DNA of 64,000 bases from assembly GCF_001540865.1 (NCBI RefSeq), contig NC_033636.1, positions 9,198,192 to 9,262,191 on the forward strand, read 5' to 3'. The notes beneath the pieces were generated by a model. The model was not told the origin of the DNA. It saw only the letters and a list, made by a program, of their open reading frames with translations, and did no database searches. This stretch comes from Ananas comosus. Lineage: Eukaryota > Streptophyta > Magnoliopsida > Poales > Bromeliaceae. Both the position numbers and the translations under genes were made by a program. Below are positions 10,265 to 26,500 of this stretch, one piece after another (within the stretch, counting starts at the first letter, position 1; each line of letters opens with the position of its first letter).

Positions 10265-12163
10265 ATGGGTACTGCTAGTCGAAACCTGGGCTTTACTTTC
10301 AATAACACATCTTTCAATCCCTTTAGTTGTTGGGGTAAACTTCATCCAGGAGTTGAACACGAGGCGGACCTTGCACTGCGACTCAACTCGCCCGATCTCT
10401 ATGGGTCCATCATGGAAGGGACAAAAAGGACTGGTGCTAGGAATGAAAGTGAGGATCCGGAATGCTCACTAATGGCCCTCGATTTAGGGTTTTCACCCGG
10501 GTCCTCTGAAAATAATAGCAAGGTGAGCTCGACCATCTCTTTGGCAAAAGAAACTGACGAGGAGTCATCTTTGAATCTTGGCTTGAATTTTCAACCTGAT
10601 CTTGCTATTGAGAATTCGTCCATTGAGAGGAACTCCGCTTTTGCTACTCACAATCCATTAGAAACCGTTCCCAAGATCGATCTTAATCTGAGTCTCGCAA
10701 CCAGGCTATCTGAATCAGTTGTCACTAATATTACTCCTGTCGCAAGAACCGATTCAGTACGAGGATCAGAATCATCCGGTTGGGTATTTGGTAGTTATTT
10801 GGGACCCTCTCTTTCTACATCAAAAATGGCTAGTAGCTTTCTTTCTCACAAGATTACTGCCGAAACAGATCCTACTACTATCTGGCAAGACCTCTCATCA
10901 ACCATGATAAAAAGCATGAAAGACCAAGTTGCCTGTACTTCCGGGGCTACTAATTGTCAGCAACGCAATCCTAACACTAAGAACTGCAAGTTCCCCGGAT
11001 GTGGGAAAGGGGCGAGGGGAGCTTCCGGGTTCTGCATTGCCCATGGTGGGGGTAGGAGGTGCCAAAAGCTTGGCTGTCAAAAGGGGGCCGAGGGGAGGAC
11101 AATCTATTGTAAGGCCCACGGCGGTGGGCGGAGGTGCCAATTCCTAGGTTGTACTAAGAGTGCTGAGGGCCACACGGAACACTGCATAGCTCATGGTGGG
11201 GGCCGCCGCTGTACCAACGAAGGGTGCACTCGAGCCGCCCGTGGCAAGTCTGGTCTGTGCATCAGACACGGGGGCGGCAAGAGGTGCAAGATAGAAAACT
11301 GTACGAAGAGCGCCGAGGGCTATTCTGGCCTCTGTATTTCTCATGGTGGGGGGAAGCGGTGCCACTTCCCAGAATGCACCAAGGGGGCGCAGGGAAGCAC
11401 AAAGTTCTGCAAGGCACACGGCGGCGGGAAGCGGTGCACATTCTTGGGCTGTACCAAGGGGGCCGAGGGGAGCACGGCTTACTGCAAAGGGCACGGTGGG
11501 GGGAAGCGCTGCTCGTTCGAGGGCGGTGTCTGCCCTAAGAGCGTGCATGGCGGGACTCAGTACTGCGTCGCCCATGGCGGGGGGAAGAGGTGCGCGATCG
11601 CTGGCTGCACAAAGAGTGCCAGAGGGCGTACCGACTACTGCGTCCGTCATGGTGGGGGTAAGCGGTGCAAGTCAGAAGGTTGCGGGAAGAGCGCGCAGGG
11701 GAGCACCGATTTCTGCAAGGCGCACGGAGGAGGCAAGCGGTGCTCGTGGGGCCAAGCGGGGTCAGACTTCAGTGGTGGCGGCCCGGCCTGCGATAGGTTT
11801 GCACGGGGCAAAACCGGTCTCTGTGCTGCCCACAGTGCGTTAGTGCAGGATCGCTGCGTGCACGGTGGGGGCACACTTGGTACTTTGTCTGCGCTGTGTC
11901 AGACTCCGGATCCTAAAAAGATCAAACTTGGATTGGACGGGGAAGATACCGGTGTCGAGACGAGAAATGACATGAAGGATTTTCTGGGCAGGAGTGCTCT
12001 CGAGTCCAAAAGTTTTGTGCTTCCTCCTAATACGGTGAAGCCGAGCCTGGTTTCACTTCCAGAAGGTAGAGTCCATGGGGGAATTCTGATGGCTTTGCTC
12101 TCGGCGAATTCAAGCCTCGGAAACAGCTCCACCGCCGAGACAACTATGCATAGCTGGATGTGA
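10265..12163 (+). CDS. WRKY19-like Cys/His/Gly-repeat zinc-finger-like protein
   Basis: This 632-aa protein has a single coding exon. Residues 241-492 hold ten tandem units of about 25 aa (the eighth is 27), each of the form C-x4-C-x10-C-x2-HGGG-(R/K)-R, followed by an eleventh degenerate unit. The regular C-C-C-H spacing suggests zinc binding. The same repeat occurs in Arabidopsis WRKY19 and in proteins often labelled loricrin-like. There is no WRKYGQK motif, so this is not a WRKY factor despite database naming habits. The N-terminal half is Ser/Asn-rich and carries two LxLxL motifs (L103-L107 LNLGL and L140-L144 LNLSL) that match EAR repressor motifs, which suggests a nuclear co-repressor-linked role. 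That is inference. The start codon is the first ATG in frame. A uORF lies upstream, and an AATAAA at 12292-12297 marks the likely 3' end. Confidence 0.93.
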   Translation: MGTASRNLGFTFNNTSFNPFSCWGKLHPGVEHEADLALRLNSPDLYGSIMEGTKRTGARNESEDPECSLMALDLGFSPGSSENNSKVSSTISLAKETDEESSLNLGLNFQPDLAIENSSIERNSAFATHNPLETVPKIDLNLSLATRLSESVVTNITPVARTDSVRGSESSGWVFGSYLGPSLSTSKMASSFLSHKITAETDPTTIWQDLSSTMIKSMKDQVACTSGATNCQQRNPNTKNCKFPGCGKGARGASGFCIAHGGGRRCQKLGCQKGAEGRTIYCKAHGGGRRCQFLGCTKSAEGHTEHCIAHGGGRRCTNEGCTRAARGKSGLCIRHGGGKRCKIENCTKSAEGYSGLCISHGGGKRCHFPECTKGAQGSTKFCKAHGGGKRCTFLGCTKGAEGSTAYCKGHGGGKRCSFEGGVCPKSVHGGTQYCVAHGGGKRCAIAGCTKSARGRTDYCVRHGGGKRCKSEGCGKSAQGSTDFCKAHGGGKRCSWGQAGSDFSGGGPACDRFARGKTGLCAAHSALVQDRCVHGGGTLGTLSALCQTPDPKKIKLGLDGEDTGVETRNDMKDFLGRSALESKSFVLPPNTVKPSLVSLPEGRVHGGILMALLSANSSLGNSSTAETTMHSWM

Positions 12164-12291
12164 AGAGTCATGCTCTGGGTATACTTGCGAATCTTTCTGG
12201 TGTTTTGTTCTCTTCTCATTCATTAGAAATAGTTTTCGGAGCCTTAAATTTGGTGTGAAATCTCCCTGGCGAAGAATAAGGGTGAAAGGCT

Positions 12292-12297
12292 AATAAA
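12292..12297 (+). terminator. Polyadenylation signal of the repeat-protein gene
   Basis: A canonical AATAAA lies 129 bases after the stop codon, followed by T-rich and TTGTTTTT sequence, as expected for a plant 3' end. Roughly 800 bases from here to the pyruvate kinase stop codon hold only non-coding DNA, presumably the 3' UTRs of the two convergent genes. Confidence 0.5.
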
Positions 12298-13098
12298 AAC
12301 TTTCTACAGTTATAGGTTTGCTTGTTTTTTTGCCTCGAGTCACTGTAAACATGTTTTTTGTGCATACCTATTTTCGTGTTTGACTTGTGAGAAACATTTA
12401 TATTAGCGTATTAAATAAGATATATGTGATTTGTGTGATTTGCTGTAGGAAACTCATGGTATTGTTGTTGAGTTTATTTAAATCTTTCTTGCTCATTAAT
12501 CATCATCTCCTCTCTGTAAAAACATGGTTTTAAGTTTTCCCATTGTTTTTTTTTTTAATTTTTGACAACATAAGTTTCTTTTTTGGCATTTTAAGTACTA
12601 GGATTCAGTTCAGTCACACTTAACTCTTCAATCACGTGCGCACCAAATTAATATTATTGACCAGTAATTTATTAGAGCAGTGTATGTATATGTAGATAGC
12701 CACTGACGAAGAAATTTATGTAAGCTACTGTTCCTCATGCAAGAAGGTATTTTACCAGTAATCCAGTTCACAATAAACAAATGGTAAGCACATTGTAAGA
12801 GCAATAAGGCCTCTTCTTGTTTCTCACAAAAACATATTCAAGAAAAAAAATTTGAATACAAGTGGGTTCAGATAACAGTACACCAGGCTGATTTTAATAT
12901 AATTGATTCACAGAAACTTCAAAAATTTGCTAACAGGAGTCAACTGCAACTGATTCTAAAACAAAGCAAACACACAACAATCTTTTACCAAACTGAGGAT
13001 GGAGTTTTGATTGTTTCACCAGAGAAATGCCGCAAATCTCTTCCCTTCTTCCTTTGGATGGTGATGAGCAAAGGTCGACGAATGCAACACTACGAATA

Positions 13099-18449
<5,351 letters not shown>

Positions 18450-20298
18450 TGTCGAGGGAGCTCGAGCTTTAGCGCGAGAGATAGAGAAAGAGAAGAGGAG
18501 GAGGAGGTGGAGGAGGAGGAAGCGTATCAACAATGGCGTCGTCTCCTTGGAGATGTCGCCGCCGAGTTGGGAAGTTGGATTTAAAGAACGAAACGAGGGT
18601 TCTTCGATCGTATCGATCGATCGATCGAGGACGAAACGCCCCACATTCCCATCCCCACACCCGGTGCACCCGTACATTTCGTGAGCCACATTTTTTTAAC
18701 TTTGCCAAGCTTCTATAATTTTTAAATTAAAATTAATATCTTATTACTGTATCAAAATTTAATAATTTTTGAATGATGTCCAATTAATTAAAATAAAATT
18801 CAAATTCAGTTTTTTTTTTTACTAAATTTGTGAGAGGATTACGGTGCATGGGACGTGAGATGCGCGGGGTGCAGCAGGAAATGTTTTCTCCTCGCAGTCT
18901 CCGTCAGTGAAACCCATTTTAAATGGACTGACGTCGTTCGTAATTAATGCCCCGACCGTTTGCTTTAATAACGAAAATGCCATCTTAGGTTGTGTCGACA
19001 TTACCGGTGGTGTGGATAACAATGTTACGCATAGCACGTGAAAGGCATGTGATGGGACTTGGCGAAAAGTGGGGTCCACATTGGAGGTGCAAAATAAGAA
19101 GCTGATAGACCGGGAGTAACGAAATTTTGGCCCCAAATTTGCACGGTTGCTTCTCAAACTTAAATTTAGATAAAATTATACAAAATTTATCAAAACTATA
19201 TACCTTTTTAAATCTACCATCTAATCTTTTAAGCTTTTAATTTTACTATCAAATATTTTAGTTTGTTTAATTTCAATCAATCAACAATGCTTTGACTTTC
19301 AAATTTAAGCTCTAATTACTGACTTAATGAATTTATATTTACAAAAAATTATATATAGTATATTAGAATGTATTCAAATTTTAAAATTAAAGTGTCATTG
19401 ACTGGCTCAAAATAAATAAATTAAAAAAAATTAGTTAGTAAAATCAAAATTATAAAATTTTGAATAGCTAAATAAAAGTGATTGATAGTTTAGACAAATT
19501 CTAAATGATTATCTCTTAAATTTATTATAATTTTTGTCTTAAATTTTGTATATTATAATATTGAATCCTCTGGTATAATTTATGTGACTAAATGATAATG
19601 TGTTACTAATATTATAATGATAACAATATTACAGTCGAAAGCAAGTGGCAAATGGCTCGATGGTTGATACTCGAAGTCTCAAGTTCGAACCCTAATTGAT
19701 TCACATTTCCAACTAAGTTTATTTTTAAATAAAATAAACGAAACGGATAGTGTGCTATCTATTTCTAATTATAAATTATACTAACAGATCACCGTTTAGA
19801 ACATGATAATATGAGTCTCATAATTTAATGACTGAAAGTACAATTTTAGTTAGGAATGTAAAATAGGCCGAAAGATTCGTAGTTCATATTTTATTTAGGA
19901 ATGTAAAATAGGCCGAAAGATTCGTAGTTTATACGATATGACCTACGTTACTACGTATCATTATAAGCTGAGTTATGCCATATTATCGGCTCGCGGTACA
20001 GCACGACACAGTCCGTTTGGATTGTGCTAATTAGATCGGTATAATATATTTTTTTCCTTTATCATGAAATCTTTATTTTTTAAAATATAATTTGAAATCA
20101 TTTAAATTTTAAATAACTTTATTTAAAAGAAATGAAAACTTAGTTATTGAATAAAGTTTAGATATAATTCATAAAAGATAATGTTAAAGTAATTTTAATA
20201 ATTTTAAAAAGTAAGAAAAATGGGGCGTGACAACACCAACTCCTGCACACCATGCGCCGGTAGATTTTTTAACCTACCACGCGACGCCGAGAAAAAGC
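18450..20298. promoter_or_regulatory. Intergenic region between divergent pyruvate kinase and TIMELESS genes
   Basis: About 2 kb between two divergent start codons. Near the kinase gene are a GA/GGA-rich leader (18480-18530) and a (GATC)n palindromic run at about 18612-18628. A GC-rich patch lies at 18840-19120. The rest is AT-rich with a decayed SINE (19632-19767) and a short tandem repeat at 19851-19940. No further gene was found. Confidence 0.55.
19632..19767 (+). mobile_element. Diverged SINE copy
   Basis: It has the family's A-box region (AAGTGGCAAATGGC), B-box region (CAAGTTCGAACCC), the TTTAAATAAAATAAACGAAACGG body and the tail GTGTGCTATCTATTTCT. It lacks a clean poly-A tail and an obvious TSD, so it is an older insertion than the copies at 1666 and 43860. 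Confidence 0.75.
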
Positions 20299-20336
20299 GC
20301 GGGAAAAAGGCACAAAAATCATAAACCGGCGGGAAA
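20299..20336. promoter_or_regulatory. Two E2F binding sites upstream of TIMELESS
   Basis: GCGGGAAA (inverse TTTCCCGC, the canonical plant E2F site) occurs at 20299-20306 and again at 20329-20336, exactly 30 bp apart in the same orientation and about 200 bp before the TIMELESS ATG. Paired E2F sites are typical of S-phase genes, which fits a replication-fork protein. Function is inferred from motif and position. Confidence 0.7.
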
Positions 20337-20516
20337 CGATGGGAGCAGCGTCCGATTCCCGCTTTTACCCCCCTCCTCTTTCGCTTCCTCTTCTCTCCTC
20401 CGTTCACTTCCGTTCTCACTACGCCCTCTCCCAAACCCTAATCCCAAAATCGGAAACCCTAATTCACGAAGGCTCCCTAGAAACCCTGCCCAGCGCTATT
20501 CAATCGAAGGGGGGAC

Positions 20517-23500
20517 ATGGAGGACGAAGGGCTCTCCGGCATCTGTGCGGGGCTCGGATCGGCCGAGGAGGACGAAGACGGGGCCATAATTGGTTACACT
20601 ACGGGCGAGAACTGTTTAGGTTTGGATTCGAAGCTCGAGGACCTTTTTCTGATCGATTTATTGCTCAATTTTCTACAGCAAAATGGCTTTATCCACTTTA
20701 TTTTTGGTTGATCTCTTCGCAACTTTCACTTTTTTATTTGATTTATTCCGCTTTGTTAAGTTGAGGATTTTGTCTAATTTGGTAGCTTTACTAGCTATTA
20801 GTTGTTATTTATTATAGTTTCATTTGCTGAAAAACGACCGGAGCTATTAAATCTGATGGAATTATTGTTATATTTAGTAAAATTTCTAGTTTATTCGACT
20901 GAAGCCACTCAAATAAACAAAAAAGATTAAAATTTGAGAGGGTCCATTTCGCTTTACATTTGCGATTACCATTTGCTAATTTTACTATCTCTCTAGATAA
21001 TCTGAAGGATCTGCAGCGATATCTACGGCGCGATGATCCGCAAAGGCGAAATGTATTCAAACAGATCTGCAAATGGAATGTGGTATCTCATGACCTGATC
21101 CCGATCATTGAGTACTATCAGAATGATCACAATTTGATGATTAGTGCTGGTAACTTTTTGTTTTGTTTTGTTTTTTTTCTTTGTGATTTTTTACAATCAC
21201 CTTATTGTTTTCTATCAGTTACATTAACCTGTACCATAATCTGCAGTTAAGATCTTGGTGTTCCTCACCATGCCTGTAGATCCAAGCTCTGATGATGTAG
21301 CACAGCAGATAGAGTGTTTGTGGGATCTAAAAGCAGCAATGGCACGTAATGTGATGATAGCAGTTATAGTATCTCTTCTCGAAGACCCATTGGATCATTT
21401 GGAACGGTATAGTTAATTTCTTCTGCCTCATTCTTTTTTTTTTTAGTGTCTCCTTGAGACTAATGTTTGTTTGTCTTGTAGAGGCTTTATGATTATTCAG
21501 TTAACTAAATATTGCTAATCTCTTGCATCGTTTCTATTATCATAAATTGACAAAATAAATACTGTTTGAAAATGAAAGCACTTTAACTATGAACGAAGAC
21601 CGGAAAGATGCCGAGTGATTCCCCATGACGTATATCCATTGTAGGGTACTGCTACCAAGAAGAATAAATATGGAAGAATGTAGAGAACAGAAGGGGGGAT
21701 GACAATAGAAGTCCTTGATATGGTTTCAAGAAGAAGAAGAAATTTGATAAATTTGACTTCTTTTGCACAAATTAGGATTCCACTTTCACTTTACAGAAAA
21801 ATCAGTAGTGCTGGCACTGGGCCTATACGAGCTTCAGTTGCTGATCATTGCCATGACTGGTTTTGTTTTGTTCTAATAAAAACAATGTACCTTCTTATAT
21901 GGATGCTTGGGAAGAACATTTTTGGTTGATTGATCTAATCTGATACTGTGGCCTCTGGATGCGATAGATGCACATAAATGTCTAGATAGTTAACTTTAGG
22001 GTTACAAAAGGTGATCATTTATGCATGGACATATATCAGATTTTAGAATCTATCACCTTAATTGTTATTTCTTATTTTAGTCATGAAGACCTTTGATGTC
22101 ACAAGCATTGTATTTGGAAGTTGGAACTTTCTTTGCTGTTACTTTTTATTCTTTTATATTTTGCTATCCTACATCCAAACAATGATCATTGACTCAAAAT
22201 TGTTGTTGCGACCAATCAGTGATTCTTTTACAGAAGATGACTGGAAGTTGGTTCAGCTGGTTGTTACTTTGTTTCGGAATATCTTAGCCATCCAAGACAT
22301 AACTTTGCAGCAGAAGGCTTCAGGATCGGCAACACAATTTTTGTGTTTGACAGATAGCATTTTGGAGCTCTTGTTTCAAGAAAATATTATGGACATAATA
22401 TTAGTTCTGACACAGCATGTTGGTGAGTCTTCTGGTTATCTTCAGCAAGACAATTTGCTTTTGCTGGAGATTTTCCACAATATATTTCTTCGCCGGGATC
22501 CGGAGTTAATTGCTAAAGTTTATAACAAGAAATCAGAGGTCTGTTCCCTTTGTTCTGTAATAATATAATGATTTTGTTCACTTATTGTTCTCAAACATTT
22601 TTCTCTCCACCTCCTTGCAACAAATTTAGATCCTGATAAAAGATGAAACTGCTAACATTTTTTTTTTTTGTTTTTTTTTCTTCTTTTGACATTTGAACAT
22701 AGGGTCATTTCCAACTACTAATACGGGTTCGCTAATGTTACGAAATAGAGACAACTCATTGTCCTAGAAGAAAGGGATTTTTCTTTAAAGGAGAACAGAA
22801 ATATGATTTATAGGATATTCTGTTTTTTGGGGCAACACTCCAGTTGTTTAATGATGCCAAATGATAGCCTAAATTAGCAATATATTTTATTGCTTGTGAG
22901 AGCATTATTATTATTTTTTTCCCAATTGACTACCATGATTGTGAAACAATAAATTGTTTAGCTACTGATTTTCACATAATTTGTGGATTTTTTACTTTTA
23001 GTTTCTAATTGATATAGGGCTTATGTTTGAAAAAACTTTAGCTCTTGTTGGTTCAATAAGATCTCTGAAACTTCTCTGGTTAGTTAGAATATTAGATCTT
23101 TTATTACTTTTTGCATTCTGACTTAGTTATATAAGAATCTGAAAATTTTCACCTGAGAGTTCTTTCATGTGCAGACCGATGGAGATATCAATGCATCCTT
23201 AGATTCACTAAAGTCAATTATGGAGGAAGAAAGGGAGAAGAAAAGGATAATCAAGCAAAGGAGCTTAGAACGCCATTCAATGTTTAGTGGAACATTTACT
23301 CGCCTTTCAATGGTAGGACATACAATTACACAAATTGTCGGCTACTAAGGAGATTATCTCTAACTACAGCTTGATGATTGATAGTAATTATTATTCTTTT
23401 CTCTGCCACAGGATGGCTCTAAAATGCTATTTAAAGGCAACCCAGCTTCTGCCAGTGGAAATAGCTTCCTGAAAGTCCATAAGGTTCAAAGGGGTCCACT

Positions 23501-26500
23501 TAAAAGAATTGCATGGGATCATGGGAGCCTACTCCTGCCAAAGAAAAATATTTCAGAGCTACTTCACAATTTTCTAAATCAATTCTTGTCAGGAGGTTAC
23601 AATGGTAGGGTAATGCAAGTATGGTTTGATCAGTTTTTTTTTTTCTTTTTTTTTCATCCTAACATTATCTTCTTATGCTAACGCGCTGCCTATCAGTTTT
23701 GATGCAGTCTATTCTTAGGGACATCGAGAAAGAGGATCCATCTATTCAGCACAGTGATATTATTACATTTTTCCAAGTTGCTGCTTTTGTCTTTTCTTTT
23801 CAATACCAGAGGGCCTTAGTTTGTAAGGTGAGAACTGAATTGACAGTTTCCATATTTCGAGTGTTATATGCAGATTTTGCTTGACGAACCTTTTGAACTG
23901 TTGCCTTGTGCTTCAATGAATTATATATCTTTCTTAATACACCAACACTGCAATTCAGTTATGAAATTGTTTTACTTTTCATCCTTGTTTTGGTTTTTTT
24001 ACTTTTGTGATAAACAATTTGTTAACGAATCATGGACTTTCCCTTTAGACTGGCTACTGCTGAGATTTTCTGTAAGCAATTCATTTAAGATTTAACATTT
24101 GAATAATTTTTAGGAAGTTTGATCAATTTACTTATGTCAACTGCATTGCATATTAAACTCTTCACACTTACATGAGCCAACTAATAGGTTTGTGAGAACA
24201 ATTAGCAACAAACTCATACTACTCGGAGAACCTTGCCAAATGCACCTGTAGTCAATCTTTGTCTTTTCTTTTCATAACCTGCATTTTGTTGGCAGCATTT
24301 AACCATACAAAAATTTGTTCTCTCAGAAACCGGATATGAAGGGATCTACATCTGAATCCTCACTTAATTATGAAGATGTTGATCATTCATCATTTTCTGG
24401 GGACCTATGTGGATCTGTTGCAGCAACAATGAATGGGGCTATGTTCAATTTAGTCATAAACAAGTGGCGTGAGGCTTTTGAAAGTTTGAAAGAGACTAGT
24501 GATTATAAGACTCTATCAGCAGCAGGCTCTCTTATGAAAAAGATGGTATGCACACATTATTGAGAATTACCAACTGTCCTGGTAGAATGCCGTGTGTCCG
24601 AAATTTTTAGGAATTTGCAACAAGCTGTAATTCAATTTCTTTGTTTTTCTTCAGATTCGTTTGATAGATTTGGTGCTGAAGATATTTCCTGAAGATTCTA
24701 AGGAACCGCAAACAGCTCGGATTTTGCTATACAAGTTGTTTTATGATCAGACAGATCAAGGGCTAACTCACTTTCTCTTCAACCAGTTCAAATCTTTTGA
24801 TTCACACAAACAACCTAAAAGGTCTTTCTAATATATATATATATGTATCATGTTGTACTTGTTTTGTTCATTCACATTCATCATTTCAATTATAGTACCT
24901 TTTTCTTAACTCAAGCAAATGGACTCACAAAATCATCATGATGCTTCCATTTCCCTACATGCTTTATTTAGAACACGACCTTCTAAGTGCTTTGTTTTGT
25001 ATCTAATTTGTGCTGTGAATTATGGTTCTTCTGTACTTAAACTAACAGCTGTTCAGATTCTATATTATAAATAGTAATGCAGCAAACTTGGCACACATCA
25101 GTGTTGTCAATATGTTTTTCATGACATTATACTTGAGTATTGCCAGCAAACATCTCTAACTAGTAAATTGTTCTCATTCCAAATATTTGGTATATAATGA
25201 TGTACTCTTTCAAAATTTCAACATTTCCCCTTCTTAACTGAGACTCTTTTCTATATATTAGTGATCTTGCAGATTTACTAGAAATAATCCATGTAGTTTT
25301 TCGGCTTATGGAGAAGCTTCAAGCATGTGGTTTGTTAAGGGTATGTCTTTCCTCAAAATTTTTTCTTTTAAACTTTTCACTTATGGAAATGAGGAACCTC
25401 ATTTAAAATAACTTTACTTTTTGGTTGTGTTTGGTGTATTTTAGGTTTCAAAAAAGACAAGAAGAGGTAGAAAAAAGAAGGCGCCAAATGAAAATGTTCA
25501 CAAAGAAGCTGCAAATGTTCATAAAGAAGCTGCAAAACCGAGAGAGGCAGATGCTAGTACAACAGAAGTAAACAGTCAATTGGACGAGTCTGGCATGCCA
25601 ACTTGTCAACCATTTGTAGATTCAGGGGAGTTAGGGCAGGAGCAAGTGGAGCCAAATTTGCCTGAAGCTGCTGATATTGAAGGCAAGTTATTCTCAAATC
25701 CACTGGACAGTGAGGAAGTGAATACCAACTTCATTGACATAGCAGATGGAACATCAGATTATTCAACAGATGATCAGGTTCCTGCTACAAGTGAAGTTGA
25801 TTTCAATGTATCCAGATTGGTCCTTAGTTTTGCAAACAATGCTGTTATAAATAACTTAGGCTGGCTATTGAGGTACTACAAGAGCAACTCTGTTGGTACA
25901 AATCACCACCTTATATCCATGCTACGCAGGTTTTGCGAAGATCTGGAGATGACCCCAATGCTCTACCAAGTAAGGCACATTGATAAAATATTGAAATCCT
26001 TTATATTGTATTTAATTCTAAAAGATAACATTTGTGACTGATCATATAGCGCGTTCACTTTCATTTGTTGGCAGTTATCACTTCTCACCATCATTTATGA
26101 TATATTAGCTGACAAAAAATCAACAAGATGCAAGGAGTATGCAAATATTACAAGTTTTCTTACCAAGTTTGTGAGGAAGATGCTGAAGTTAATGACAAAA
26201 CAACCTTTGTTTTTTGTTGAAATACTCTTCTGGAAGACAAGAAAAGAGTGTCATTGCATGAATGCAGACGCACTGATGTGTGACATAGCCAACTTCAAGA
26301 AAGATATTAGGAACTTGGGAAATAATGGAACTGGTCTGTCAAATAACAGAGAACAAGTCCAGAAAAGCATAGCAGACTCTCTTGGTGATGACGAAGCTGA
26401 TTTAGCCGTTCCTTATTATCCTCATCATCAGACGTAGGTTATCTGTTAGCTTTTTTGGTTATTTTTCTACTTCTATTCTTTCATCCTTTTCTCCTATGAA

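Noticed and set aside
11144..11843. Several frames antisense or out of frame within the repeat-protein gene
   Set aside because: Periodic Ala/Arg/Gly translations caused by the 75-bp repeat of the real frame.
10265..12163. Calling the repeat protein a WRKY transcription factor
   Set aside because: There is no WRKYGQK motif or WRKY zinc finger; only the repeat shared with WRKY19 is present.
20339..20764. 141-aa frame overlapping the TIMELESS start
   Set aside because: Low-complexity start, no domain, and it reads through the first intron; the spliced TIMELESS frame explains the region.
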